Numbered from the stretch's first letter, positions 7,802-16,729 are shown. The stretch is DNA of 64,000 bases from Rhodococcus sp. BP22 (GCF_014281965.1 NZ_JACFTB010000002.1:186001-250000), one strand, 5' to 3'. The notes: generated from the letters alone by a model not told the origin. Numbers and translations are program-made.

Positions 7802-9252
7802 TTCGTCAACTCCGCGTGCATCTGAAAGACGTTGTAGTCGGACCACGTCGAGATGTTGAAGTACAGGTCGGTACCGGTGGACCAGGGATGCATGAATCCT
7901 CCGTACAGCTCGGGGTAGTCGGCGACGCTGACCATCGGCGCTCCATCGGACCACGCCCCTTGCGGAGAGTCGGACTCCCGCAGCGTGATAGCCGTTTTCG
8001 CGGTGTCGAGGTAGGTCATCTGCCATCTCTGGCGTGAGTCGTCGTACCGCACCGAGAGCTCCGCTGCCGGGGCCGCCACGATCGTCGACGCTGCGGTATA
8101 CCCTCCGACCGGCGTCCAGTTACCCTCGCTCCAATACTGATACGCGGACTTGTTCAGCACCTGATCCTTCGGGACGCGTGCGACGCCGACGTCGCCGAGT
8201 CGGGTGTTCGGGGTGCCGAACATGTACACGTAGTCGCCCTGCGGGACCATCGACGTCACCTGAAACTTACTGACGCCGAAGATGTTGTCCCACTGTGCGT
8301 ATGGATCCTTCGTCCAGGTGGAGCCGCCGTCGTCCGAGTAAGCGATCCCCCCGTAGTTGGTCCACCAGGTTCCAGGGATGCTGTTCCACGTCCTGATGGA
8401 CATGTAGCTCATGTATTGGCGATCGCCGATCGCGAAGCCGGAGGTAGGAATCGTGGTGATCTCGACGTTGTCGAGCTTGCGACTGCTGAGCAGTTCGGCT
8501 GCGTGACAACGACTGTCCTGCACCATGCTGTCGTAGGTGACCCCGTCGGACAGATCGGTATCGGTGCTGAACGCGAGTACATTGCTGCGCCAGTCCGGTC
8601 CCTGGCCTCCAGGGGGATGGAAGCCTTTGCCGACGGTATCGCCGAACGCCGTCGCTATCTGTCCGGGGGCGCTCTCCCACATCATGCCCAGGTCCGTTCC
8701 GTAGACCTGCCAGCGTTTGTCGGTGCGGTTGATCGATCCCGCCCCTGTCTGTTTGGCAACACGGGTGACGTTGCCGATCTGCGGCATGGGAGGTGCAGGA
8801 GTCCTGACCGCCGGTTCGATGGAAGGCGACGCCGGATCGGGCGGAGGCGGAAGCTGCACTTCGGGTCCGGGAATCGGGATCGGAATCGTGAACGGCTTGA
8901 ACTCGAATCCGATCCGGGGAATGTTCAATTCACTCGAGAGTGTGGTGGGCTCGCGGCTCTCATCGGTGAGGTCCGGACACGGATCCACGCACGGGTCCGC
9001 CGGCAGCGGCTCAGGGTCGATACGTGTCGGGGCCGTCGTCGGTGCTGGATACGGCACGGGTGCGAGTTGCGGAAATGGGATCGGAATCGAGAGATCCTCC
9101 GGGACCAGCGACCCGGTCTCGTTCGTCAGATCGGCCGCGCACGCGCCGGGAGGTACGAGAGGTTCGGCGGCAGCCGGGACGCTGTCCCCGTACACGATCA
9201 TCACGGACCCGAGAACAACAGCGGCGCTCACGACGGCCATTCGCTTCGACAT
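7798..9252 (-). CDS. Secreted DUF4185 domain protein
   Basis: A 484-residue exported protein. Residues 1 to about 28 form a signal peptide ending AAAEP. A Pro/Asp-rich low-complexity stretch follows (about 30-145: repeated PIPFPQLAPVPYPAP-like runs and paired Cys in ADPCVDPCPD). The DUF4185 domain begins near GTDLGMMWES and runs to the end, with GDTVGKGF, a five-bladed beta-propeller-like pattern and many Trp/Tyr. Start ATG 9252 has AAGGGGAG six bases ahead. Relatives are cell-surface proteins of corynebacteria and mycobacteria, some thought to bind or cleave glycans; the function here is unknown. Confidence 0.85.
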   Translation of the reverse strand: MSKRMAVVSAAVVLGSVMIVYGDSVPAAAEPLVPPGACAADLTNETGSLVPEDLSIPIPFPQLAPVPYPAPTTAPTRIDPEPLPADPCVDPCPDLTDESREPTTLSSELNIPRIGFEFKPFTIPIPIPGPEVQLPPPPDPASPSIEPAVRTPAPPMPQIGNVTRVAKQTGAGSINRTDKRWQVYGTDLGMMWESAPGQIATAFGDTVGKGFHPPGGQGPDWRSNVLAFSTDTDLSDGVTYDSMVQDSRCHAAELLSSRKLDNVEITTIPTSGFAIGDRQYMSYMSIRTWNSIPGTWWTNYGGIAYSDDGGSTWTKDPYAQWDNIFGVSKFQVTSMVPQGDYVYMFGTPNTRLGDVGVARVPKDQVLNKSAYQYWSEGNWTPVGGYTAASTIVAAPAAELSVRYDDSRQRWQMTYLDTAKTAITLRESDSPQGAWSDGAPMVSVADYPELYGGFMHPWSTGTDLYFNISTWSDYNVFQMHAELTN

Positions 9253-9290
9253 ATCTCCCCTTCTGCGGATGCACCACCCGTGCCAGCGCA

Positions 9291-10562
9291 TCATGCCAGA
9301 TTTTCGCGCAATGAGCGCGAAGAGTACTCCTTACGAAAGAGATCACGTGCCTGAAGAATTGGTACGACTTCGTCGACGAAGTCGTCGAGACTGTCCGGAT
9401 ACAGCGGTGGCATCAGATTGAATCCGTCGGCAGCTCCTCGTCGCACCCACTCCGAAATCTCGTCGGCGATCGATTCTGGCGTCCCGATCATCGTGGCGTG
9501 CCCTCCACCCGCTGCGAGTGTCCCGAGAAGCTGACGGACAGTCGGGTCATCTTTGGCGATTATCCGCAGGATCGTCTCGTATCGACCGTGCGGCCCGGTG
9601 AACTCCTCGATCGGCGGAAGAGCAGGAACCGGTGCGTCGAGCTCCCAATCGCTGCAGTCCTGCTCCACGAACATCCCCAGTGTGCGCAACGACTGCTCGA
9701 CGGGAAGCAGTGCATCGAGCTCGGCCTTCTTCGCACGGGCCTCGCTCATCGTCGATCCGACATACGTCACCAGACCCGGCATAATTCCGACGGTCGAGCT
9801 GTCTCGTCCGGCAGCATCTATGCGGCGCTTGACATCCGAGTAGTAGGCGGCGCCGGCTTCGGCATCGTAGGCGACGGCGTAGATCGCCTCCGCGTAGCGA
9901 GCCGCGAGATCACGCCCCGGTCCCGACGCGCCTGCCTGAAACAGCACCGGACGTCCCTGCGGAGACCGTGGGACCGTCAATGGGCCGTCCACCCGAAAGT
10001 GCTTGCCCACGTGATCGATGGGGTGCACCTTCGCCGGATCCGCATACATTCCCTCGCGATCCAGTACCAGCGCGCCCTGATCCCAACTGTCCCACAGCGC
10101 GAGGGCAACCTTCACGAATTCCTCTGCACGCTCATACCTTTCGGCTCGTGCTGGAATGTACTCGAATCCATGATTGCGTGCCTCGGCGTCGAACATCGAG
10201 GTCACGACGTTCCATCCTGCGCGACCACCGCTGATGTGATCGAGTGAGGCGAGCAATCGCGCCGCGTGAAACGGCGTGTAGAACGTCGTGGATATGGTGG
10301 TGACCAGGCCGATATGGGTGGTCGCTCCGGCCATCGCCGTCAGCGCCGTGATCGGTTCCAGAAACCAGGTGCCCGCGCCTGCCGGATCACGAACGGAGTG
10401 TCCGTCCGCGAAGAACACGGCATCGAACTTGCCTCGCTCGGCGGTCTGCGCGAGTCCTTGGTAGTAGCTGATATCGCCGAGGTCCTCGACCCTCGAATTC
10501 GGGTGACGCCACGCTGCACTGTGATGTCCACAGCCGTACAGGAATGCGTTGAGGTGCAGCAT
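9291..10562 (-). CDS. NtaA/SnaA/DszA-family FMN-dependent monooxygenase
   Basis: A 423-residue bacterial-luciferase-fold enzyme of the two-component group that takes FMNH2 from a separate reductase. Family features are YCGHHSAAWRHP-like GCGHHSAAWRHPNS near the start, DAVFFADGH, EPITALTAMAGATTHIGL, STTFYTPFHAARLLASLDHISGGRAGWNVVTS and RYERAEEFVKVALALWDSW. Members oxidise nitrilotriacetate, EDTA, dibenzothiophene sulfone, pristinamycin precursors and long-chain or sulfur compounds; the substrate here is not readable. It starts one base after the stop of the SDR gene and so sits in the operon led by the TPP riboswitch, which suggests a thiamine-related substrate. Confidence 0.9.
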   Translation of the reverse strand: MLHLNAFLYGCGHHSAAWRHPNSRVEDLGDISYYQGLAQTAERGKFDAVFFADGHSVRDPAGAGTWFLEPITALTAMAGATTHIGLVTTISTTFYTPFHAARLLASLDHISGGRAGWNVVTSMFDAEARNHGFEYIPARAERYERAEEFVKVALALWDSWDQGALVLDREGMYADPAKVHPIDHVGKHFRVDGPLTVPRSPQGRPVLFQAGASGPGRDLAARYAEAIYAVAYDAEAGAAYYSDVKRRIDAAGRDSSTVGIMPGLVTYVGSTMSEARAKKAELDALLPVEQSLRTLGMFVEQDCSDWELDAPVPALPPIEEFTGPHGRYETILRIIAKDDPTVRQLLGTLAAGGGHATMIGTPESIADEISEWVRRGAADGFNLMPPLYPDSLDDFVDEVVPILQARDLFRKEYSSRSLRENLA

Positions 10563-10563
10563 G

Positions 10564-11334
10564 TCAGTCCTTGACCAAGCCGCCGTCCACGACCAAATTC
10601 TGTCCGGTCACCGACCTCGACCACGGAGATGCGAAGAACAACAGGGCATCTGCGAACTCCTCGGGTGTCACCACTCGCTGCAATGGCGTCGACGCCGCGA
10701 TGAGGTCGAATACCTCTTCAGGCGTCGCAGCGCTTGCATCGGTAGTGCGCAAGAGACCGCCCGAGACCATATTGACCGTAATGCCATCGCCGCCGAGATC
10801 CGCTGCGAGAGTGCGGGTCAGAGACAACAGTGCAGCCTTCGACGCCGTGTAGTCGTGGTACGGCACCACTGGGTTCTGGAACAGATTGGTACCCACGTTG
10901 ATGATTCGGCCGAATCCTGCTTCGCGCATCCCCTTCAGCGCTCGCTGCGTCGTCGTCAGCGCACCACGCACGGTGCCACGGAACTGAGCGTCGAACTCGT
11001 CCCACGTGATCGAGTCTGCCTTGCTGCGCGCGTCCCCGTTGAACGAGAAGTCGGCCAACGCGTTGTTGACCACCGTCGTCACGGAATGCCCGAAGTGCGC
11101 TTCGGCTTCGGTGAACAATGCGTCCACCTGCTCGGCGTCGGTGATGTCGGCTTGGATGGCAACCCCGCCGATCTCCGACGCCAGCGCCTGCGCCGACACT
11201 TTGCTGTTGCGATAGTTCACCACGACGCGAGCGCCCTCTCGCGCGAATGCCCTGGCCACCGCACTGCCCAGACCTCTACCCGCTCCGGTGACGACCACTG
11301 TCTGCTCGTCCAACTTTTTCGACTGGATGTTCAT
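10564..11334 (-). CDS. SDR family oxidoreductase (riboswitch-controlled)
   Basis: A 256-residue classical short-chain dehydrogenase: cofactor loop VTGAGRGLGSA near residues 14-24, an NNA-type motif (VVNNALADF), and YTASK active-site Tyr/Lys. The residue 13 before the Tyr, normally the catalytic Ser, is Thr (NVGTNLF), which is unusual. An Arg and Asn follow the first strand (VVNYRNS), favouring NADP (inference). ATG 11334 is used; the frame extends to 11388, into the expression platform of the riboswitch. First gene of a two-gene operon with the flavin monooxygenase. Confidence 0.88.
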   Translation of the reverse strand: MNIQSKKLDEQTVVVTGAGRGLGSAVARAFAREGARVVVNYRNSKVSAQALASEIGGVAIQADITDAEQVDALFTEAEAHFGHSVTTVVNNALADFSFNGDARSKADSITWDEFDAQFRGTVRGALTTTQRALKGMREAGFGRIINVGTNLFQNPVVPYHDYTASKAALLSLTRTLAADLGGDGITVNMVSGGLLRTTDASAATPEEVFDLIAASTPLQRVVTPEEFADALLFFASPWSRSVTGQNLVVDGGLVKD

Positions 11335-11393
11335 CTCAGGCCTTTCGCTCTTCCGGCCGACACCGCGCAGAGCATGCACGTATCCCACGTGCA

Positions 11394-11464
11394 GACATCC
11401 CTACGCTGGTGTTGACCAGATCAGGTTCGACGGGTGTGTTCTCAGCCGTTAGGCACCCCGTGTC
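11394..11464 (-). promoter_or_regulatory. TPP riboswitch (THI element)
   Basis: Read on the minus strand, the element begins GACACGGGGTGCC, continues with GGCTGAGA, ACCCGTCGAACCTGATCTGG, and ends ACACCAGCGTAGGGATGTC. These are the invariant THI-box segments, in order, and the outer GACA/TGTC arms form P1. The core is about 71 nt, with only a minimal P3 arm. It precedes the SDR/monooxygenase operon by 60 nt, where a hairpin (GCACGT...ACGTGC) and a GCTCT...AGAGC pairing near the ribosome site could act as the expression platform. Thiamine pyrophosphate binding would normally lower expression. Confidence 0.93.
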
Positions 11465-11482
11465 GAAGAGGACTGTACCTCT
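11465..11482 (-). repeat. Small hairpin just upstream of the riboswitch
   Basis: Perfect AAGAGG/CCTCTT stem with a 6-nt loop immediately 5' of P1 of the TPP riboswitch. It probably forms in the nascent leader; no function is claimed. Confidence 0.4.
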
Positions 11483-11581
11483 TGTCGAATATTCGCCTCT
11501 CTAGAGTTAAGAGTAGAAAGCTATATAGTTACCGGACGAGTTGAGTTTCAGCACGTCGGCCGACCTCATGACCCCCTGCGC

Positions 11582-12886
11582 CTAGCGCAGCACCACCCAG
11601 CCGTGGGGTGGAATCCTGGTGGATCCGCCGTCCACCTGTGCGTCGCCGGCCAGTACCTCGCCGGCCACGCGGTACGTCACCTCCTCGTCACCGAGGTTCA
11701 ACGCCACGTGCAACTGCTCGTCACCCGACTGCACGCGGTACAACATCGCGGTATTGGACAGCTCCACCGTCTCGGTCCGCGCCTCGACGAGCCAAGGATG
11801 TCGGCGGCGAAGCCCGATCAGCTCCTGATGCAGATGAAACGTCGGCCTACCGTACGGGGCGAGTCCCTCTCTGCTGCTTGGAAATTCGGGTCGAACCTCG
11901 TCATCACCGCCGACACGTTCCTCTTTCGCGCCACGGAAGCCCTGTTCGTCGCCGTAGTAGATCATCGGCATACCCCCGACCGTGAACAGAACCACGAGCG
12001 CATGCTCGACATGGCGTTCGTCGGTGATGGTGCTGGCGATGCGGGCCACGTCGTGATTGCCGACGAACGTAGCCGGAACGAACGTCTCGAGCCACTCGTT
12101 GTGACGCCCGAGCGCGTGCGACAACTCGAAGAAGTTCCTTTCCGCGATTGCACTCCATGACGCTTTCCACAGCTCGTACTGAGTCACCGAATCGAGTGAG
12201 CTCGCTTTCACGATGGCTGCATAATCACCGTGGATGACCTCCCCGAGGAAGTAGGCATCAGAGAATTTTTGCCGAACCTTCGGAATGACCGCCGCCCAGA
12301 ATCGCGGCGGCACAGCGTATGCCGCGTCGAGACGCCATCCGTCTATACCCCGTTCGAGCCAGTGCGACATGACATCGACGACATACTGCTCGACCTCGGC
12401 GCTGTCATGGTTCAGCGTCACCAGTTCATCGTGGCCCTCGAAATTGCGATGCGTCGGTCTCGCACCGGACCAGTCGAGGTGGAACCACTCGGAATCCGGT
12501 GAATCCGGTCCTGCTTCGAGCGCCTGAACGAACCGCGGAAATGCCTGTGCCACATGGTTGAATACGCCGTCGAGCATCACTCGCAGTCCACGCGAATGGG
12601 CTTGGTGGATCAAGTCGTCGAAGTCCGCTTCGGTGCCCAGACGCGAATCGATGCGAAGGTGATCGATGGTGTCGTATCCGTGGCTTGCGGAGGCGAAGAT
12701 CGGGCCCAGGGCGATTCCCGACGCACCGAGTTCCACGGCGTAGTCGAACCAGTCGACGATGCGGTGAAGTCGATGCTCGCCCTCGAGCGAACCGCCGTCC
12801 CAATCATGGACCGGGGCACCGACGAATCCCAGAGGATAGATGTGCCACCAGATGGCGTGATCGACCCAAGCAGGCTGACTGCTCAT
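11582..12886 (-). CDS. Alpha-amylase family (GH13) glycosyl hydrolase
   Basis: A 434-residue (beta/alpha)8 enzyme acting on alpha-glucosidic bonds. The four GH13 regions are present: DGVFNH (106-111), GWRLDAA with nucleophile Asp188, LGEVIHG with acid/base Glu216, and FVGNHD with Asp279. The C-terminal beta domain is short. No signal peptide is visible, so it is cytosolic, working on storage or imported oligosaccharides. Its ATG overlaps the stop of the upstream FMN oxidase gene by 4 bp (ATGA), a sign of coupled translation between enzymes with no obvious metabolic link. Confidence 0.92.
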   Translation of the reverse strand: MSSQPAWVDHAIWWHIYPLGFVGAPVHDWDGGSLEGEHRLHRIVDWFDYAVELGASGIALGPIFASASHGYDTIDHLRIDSRLGTEADFDDLIHQAHSRGLRVMLDGVFNHVAQAFPRFVQALEAGPDSPDSEWFHLDWSGARPTHRNFEGHDELVTLNHDSAEVEQYVVDVMSHWLERGIDGWRLDAAYAVPPRFWAAVIPKVRQKFSDAYFLGEVIHGDYAAIVKASSLDSVTQYELWKASWSAIAERNFFELSHALGRHNEWLETFVPATFVGNHDVARIASTITDERHVEHALVVLFTVGGMPMIYYGDEQGFRGAKEERVGGDDEVRPEFPSSREGLAPYGRPTFHLHQELIGLRRRHPWLVEARTETVELSNTAMLYRVQSGDEQLHVALNLGDEEVTYRVAGEVLAGDAQVDGGSTRIPPHGWVVLR

Positions 12887-14043
12887 GCCCGGATCACCGA
12901 CTCACGACCGAGCTCGGCAGCCCCGGTATGACCCGACAAGCTGGTGACCAGATCGAATTCAGCGAGAAGGCAACGCAATACATGCGCCACACCGTCCTGT
13001 CCGCCGAGCGCCAACCCGTACAGGAACGGCCGTCCCAGCAGCACCGCATCGGCCCCCAACGCAAGCGCCTTCGCCATGTCGGACCCGGTGCGCACACCGG
13101 AATCGAACAAAACCGTCAGCTGATCACCGACGGCGTCCACGATCTCCGGCAACGCGCTCAACGACGAGAGAGCCCCGTCGATCTGGCGTCCACCATGATT
13201 GGACACCACGATCCCGTCCACACCGTGATCGACTGCTGCTCGCCCGTCGGCAACCGTGCAGATTCCCTTCAATACGATCGGGCCGTCCCACTGCTCACGC
13301 AGGAACGCCAACTGCGACCAGTTCAACCCAGGATTGGGGAACATCTGCGCCCAGTGCATGGCTGCAGCAACAGGATTCGCCTCCACTGATTGATCCAGAC
13401 CCGCCAGAAAAGCCGGGTCGGTCAGATAGTTCTCGATCCCGAGGTTCGCCAGAAACGGCAGATATCCCCGATCGAGATCGGCCGGTCTCCAACCCAGAAG
13501 CGTCGTATCGAGCGTCAGCACCAGCGTCGTGAATCCCGACGCCTTGGCTCTCTCGAGGAAGCTGAGCAGAACGGATTCGTCTGTGGGCCAGTACAGCTGG
13601 TACCACCTCGGGGCGTCGCCACCCGCCTCGGCGATCTGCTCGAACGAATGCGATGCCTGAGTGGAATGAATGTACGGTACCGAAAGCTCGGCGGCTGCCC
13701 GCACGGTCGCAAGCTCACCGTCCGGATGCGCGAGTGTCTGAACACCCACCGGCGCTATCAGCAGCGGCGCGGGCATGGAGGTGCCGAGCACGGTCACCGC
13801 ATGATCTCGCTCCGCTGAACTCCGCAACATGCGCGGCGCGATCCGCCACTCGTCGAACGCATCGCGGTTGGCGCGTGCCGTGGAACCGCTACCTGCGCTG
13901 GCGACGATGTACCCGAGAGCTTCCGGGCTGAGCGTGGCAGCGGCCTGCTCCTCCAACCTGGCCAGGTTCGTGGTGATCTGCGGCCTCTGATCGGTGAACA
14001 TGCCCTGGGCATATATACCGATTTGATGGTCACTGAAGTTCAT
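12883..14043 (-). CDS. FMN-dependent alpha-hydroxy-acid oxidase (lactate 2-monooxygenase-like)
   Basis: A 386-residue member of the glycolate oxidase/lactate monooxygenase family. It matches Mycobacterium smegmatis lactate 2-monooxygenase along its length: PRMLRSSAERD, APLLIAPVGVQTLAH, IHSTQASHS, YQLYWPTDESV, LDTTLLGWRPADL, PIVLKGICT, SNHGGRQIDG with the catalytic His, and DSGVRTGSDMAKALALGADAVLLGRP. Such enzymes oxidise L-2-hydroxy acids using FMN. ATG 14043 is used; the open frame extends to 14190 through the 15-bp tandem repeats, which would encode HALPP repeats and are not counted as protein. It lies first in a two-gene unit with the GH13 enzyme. Confidence 0.87.
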   Translation of the reverse strand: MNFSDHQIGIYAQGMFTDQRPQITTNLARLEEQAAATLSPEALGYIVASAGSGSTARANRDAFDEWRIAPRMLRSSAERDHAVTVLGTSMPAPLLIAPVGVQTLAHPDGELATVRAAAELSVPYIHSTQASHSFEQIAEAGGDAPRWYQLYWPTDESVLLSFLERAKASGFTTLVLTLDTTLLGWRPADLDRGYLPFLANLGIENYLTDPAFLAGLDQSVEANPVAAAMHWAQMFPNPGLNWSQLAFLREQWDGPIVLKGICTVADGRAAVDHGVDGIVVSNHGGRQIDGALSSLSALPEIVDAVGDQLTVLFDSGVRTGSDMAKALALGADAVLLGRPFLYGLALGGQDGVAHVLRCLLAEFDLVTSLSGHTGAAELGRESVIRA

Positions 14044-14113
14044 GGTCACCACCGTAGTGCCGCCGCAGGCCAGATGGCAGGACATCACCGAGCACGTGGT
14101 GCGGAGAGCGCGC

Positions 14114-14158
14114 GGTGGGAGAGCGTGCGGTGGGAGAGCGTGCGGTGGGAGAGCGTGC
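14114..14158. repeat. Three perfect 15-bp tandem repeats
   Basis: GGTGGGAGAGCGTGC is repeated three times head to tail (14114-14128, 14129-14143, 14144-14158), with a degenerate fourth unit at 14099-14113. The last copy runs into the left arm of the 70-bp inverted-repeat element. It lies between two divergent genes. Confidence 0.9.
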
Positions 14159-14226
14159 ACCCTTGTTCGGAACCTCACCCCCTCGATCACGTCATAGCGA
14201 GGGCGACCGGTTTACAAAAAGGGTGC
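14157..14226 (-). repeat. 70-bp inverted-repeat element, copy B
   Basis: The ends are GCACCCTTGTT on the left and AAAAAGGGTGC on the right, inverted repeats extending to 14 nt with one mismatch (14154-14167 and 14216-14229). On the minus strand it opens with GCACCCTTTTTGTAAACCG, identical over 19 bp to the copy at 42181-42250, and both copies are exactly 70 bp with a 40-bp core that differs. It lies in the divergent promoter region between the FMN oxidase and helicase genes. Confidence 0.75.
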
Positions 14227-14299
14227 ACGGTTCACACGCCCAGGGATGTCAGCGCCGTCCTCTACGGTATTTCGGACACCGTACGACAGACTGGATCCG

Positions 14300-16297
14300 A
14301 TGCCACCTCGTAGACGCAAGCCCACAACCACCGCGAGAACCATCGGCGCAGGCAAGAGCGCCGCCGCGCGCAAGTTCAAGGAGTCGACGGCAGCACAGTC
14401 GACTGCCAAGAAAGCCCCCGCGAAGAAAGCCGCTGCTAAACGGGCACCTGCCAAGCGGACCACGACGCGCAAGCGGGCGCCACGTAAGACCGTCTCGCCG
14501 GACCTGCGGTTGCCGGATCCGGGTGAGCGGGTGTGGGTCCTCGACGTACCGTTCGAGGATCGCGCTCTCGCGTCGGCCTCCGGTGCTCGGTGGCATCCGG
14601 GTCCGCGGGTGTTCGCGTTCTACGGGACGGAGCTGCCCGACGGTTTGGCGTCGTTCGAGTCGATGCCGTACAGCCTGCAGCGCTGGATCGAGGACGACGC
14701 GAACGAGGAGTGGCGGCCCGAGGAGATGCACGAGAGGTCGATGACGCCGCGCGAGACGCAGCTCGAGTCGGTTCGGAGGCATCTCGACGCGTTGGACAAC
14801 GGGTTCCCCTATTTCGCCCAGATGGACTCGACGGGTTTGGGTAAGACTCTCGCCGTGTGCGAGGCCGTCCGCCAAATGGAGGATCCGAGTATCGGAACCG
14901 TGCTGGTGGTAGCGCCCAAAGGTGCTCTTCCCGGTTGGCGGCGCACCATCGCCGACACCGAGGCCGATATTCACCCGTCCGAGCGCAAGCGTTGGCTACT
15001 GGTGACCTATCAGTCGACAAAGAAGCTGCTGACGGTCCCCGAAGATGTAGATCTGGGCAAACGCAAGCGAACACAGAACAAGAGGACCATCACGCTCGGC
15101 GAACTTCGATTCGACATCGACATCGTGGTTGCCGACGAGTCGCACGCGTTGATGAATATCGAGTCACAGCAGTCGCAGATCCTCTGGCGCTACCAAGAGG
15201 CTGCTCGCGCCGTCGTCTGGATGTCTGCCACACCCGGTTATCAACCGATGCATTTCGCGTACATGGCCCGGGCGATCGAGCAGAGTCGTGCGCAGGAGCC
15301 GATCATCGGTGACGACGAAGGCCTCGGACACGCCATCACTGCGCAGTGGGCGACGTTCCTCGAGGAGTCGGGCTTCGCACTCAAGGAGGGCAAGGCGACG
15401 ACCGGGCTGAAGACGTGGCGGTGGGAGCCCGAGGATGCTGCACGACGCGAGCGCGACATCAGCACCATCCATCGGTGGCTGTCCGGTGGCGCTGTCCCGT
15501 GGTCGATTTCGCGGCCGTCGCCGCCCACGCCGCGCGAGCCTCTCGGCCAGGAGCTGACGGCTGTGCAGAAGCGGCTCTATCACTCGGCATGGGTGGATTA
15601 CCGCAAGGAGGTCGGACTGCCGAACTGGAAGACAGTGAGCGGTAGGCGGGTGCTCCAGAAGAACCCGAGTACACGCGCGGCCGCACTGCGGCTACGCCAA
15701 AAGTGCTCGTACTTACGCATTCCCGCATCTGCCGATCAGGTCCGCGCATGGGTACGGGACGGCAATCAGGTGTTCGTCTCGATGTTCTATCGCGAATCCG
15801 TCGCCGAGTTGTCGCAGTCTCTCCGGGACGAGGGTCTCGATGTCGCAGTGGTCGACGGCAGTATGAGCAGCGCAGCCCAGGAGACCGAGATTCGCCGATT
15901 CCAAACCGGCGCTGCGCGAGTCATCGTGTCTACGACGACCAGTGCGATCAACCTGCATTCCAACGAGTTGCTGCTGCCCGAGAAGACGGTGTCGACGGCC
16001 GCTCCCCGCATCACTCTCATTCATGACCCTCGGTGGACGCCCATCGAGATCCGTCAGATCGAGGGGCGCGCGAATCGCATCGACAAGGACCACAACCACA
16101 CCACCTCGACCTGCTATTACGGATATGCCGAGGGCACGGTCGAGGAGGAAATGGTCCTGACCGGCGTCGAGCGCATCGCCGATCTGGGTTCGATCGTCGG
16201 TCAAGCGGATCTGATCGACCCGGAGGCATTCTTGGCGGCACGAGCCGACCCCGATCAGCCTGGAGCACTGTTCGAGGTCGGCAGGGATGCTCGCTGA
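14300..16297 (+). CDS. SNF2-type DEAD/DEAH helicase with histone-H1-like tail
   Basis: A 665-residue superfamily 2 ATPase. Residues 1-70 are Lys/Ala/Arg/Pro-rich (PAKKAAAKRAPAKR), like the basic tails of histone H1 and mycobacterial HU, and should bind DNA. A DUF5710-like segment follows (VPFEDRALASASGARWHPGPRVFAFYG, about 83-109). The helicase core has TGLGKT (motif I), VVADESHAL (DExH, motif II), WMSATPGYQ (motif III) and QIEGRANR (motif VI). The separation of motifs and the long inserts resemble phage and plasmid SNF2 helicases. ATG 14300 is chosen; an in-frame start at 14246 is possible. It is a lone gene, divergent from the FMN oxidase. Confidence 0.82.
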   Translation: MPPRRRKPTTTARTIGAGKSAAARKFKESTAAQSTAKKAPAKKAAAKRAPAKRTTTRKRAPRKTVSPDLRLPDPGERVWVLDVPFEDRALASASGARWHPGPRVFAFYGTELPDGLASFESMPYSLQRWIEDDANEEWRPEEMHERSMTPRETQLESVRRHLDALDNGFPYFAQMDSTGLGKTLAVCEAVRQMEDPSIGTVLVVAPKGALPGWRRTIADTEADIHPSERKRWLLVTYQSTKKLLTVPEDVDLGKRKRTQNKRTITLGELRFDIDIVVADESHALMNIESQQSQILWRYQEAARAVVWMSATPGYQPMHFAYMARAIEQSRAQEPIIGDDEGLGHAITAQWATFLEESGFALKEGKATTGLKTWRWEPEDAARRERDISTIHRWLSGGAVPWSISRPSPPTPREPLGQELTAVQKRLYHSAWVDYRKEVGLPNWKTVSGRRVLQKNPSTRAAALRLRQKCSYLRIPASADQVRAWVRDGNQVFVSMFYRESVAELSQSLRDEGLDVAVVDGSMSSAAQETEIRRFQTGAARVIVSTTTSAINLHSNELLLPEKTVSTAAPRITLIHDPRWTPIEIRQIEGRANRIDKDHNHTTSTCYYGYAEGTVEEEMVLTGVERIADLGSIVGQADLIDPEAFLAARADPDQPGALFEVGRDAR

Positions 16298-16315
16298 TTC
16301 CGGAGGGCAGCTGCG

Positions 16316-16729
16316 TCAGCGCACGAAGGACATGACCTGGCGTACTTTCGGATCCCGGAGATACAGTGCACCCCACACCACGATTCCGACGTACACCGCA
16401 AACAGCACGGTACTGAACAGTGGCTTGTCGACGCGCCAGTTGGTGAGGACCGCGCCACCGAGGTAACCGGTGAGCAGGACAGCACCGAGAAATGCGGTGC
16501 GCGGCAGCAAGTACAGGGCCAGCGATACGAGTAGAACGATGCCGACGACGGGCATCATCTCTTCTCTGAGACCGAGGTCCACGGTCGCGTCCTTCACCGC
16601 CTGCACGTTCAGCAGCTTGGTGACTCCGTCGAAGATCAGGAAGATCGCGATCATCGCGGTGAGCACCCACCCGACACGAGCAGCGACGGGTGAGTTGGTG
16701 TGCGTTGCGGTGGTTGTGGTTGTGGTCAT
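16316..16729 (-). CDS. DoxX-like membrane protein
   Basis: A 137-residue protein with four hydrophobic helices after a Thr-rich start (MTTTTTTATHTN): VGWVLTAMIAIFLIFDGVTKL, MMPVVGIVLLVSLALYLLP, FLGAVLLTGYLGGAVL and FSTVLFAVYVGIVVWGAL. The pattern fits the DoxX/DUF4281-like family of small quinone-associated or redox membrane proteins. ATG 16729 has GGAGAA in front. It is divergent from the region with the LexA box, whose centre lies about 93 bp upstream of this start, so SOS control of this gene too cannot be excluded. Confidence 0.75.
   Translation of the reverse strand: MTTTTTTATHTNSPVAARVGWVLTAMIAIFLIFDGVTKLLNVQAVKDATVDLGLREEMMPVVGIVLLVSLALYLLPRTAFLGAVLLTGYLGGAVLTNWRVDKPLFSTVLFAVYVGIVVWGALYLRDPKVRQVMSFVR

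Noticed and set aside
14099-14158. Tandem repeats as a CRISPR array
   Set aside because: Units are 15 bp with no spacers.
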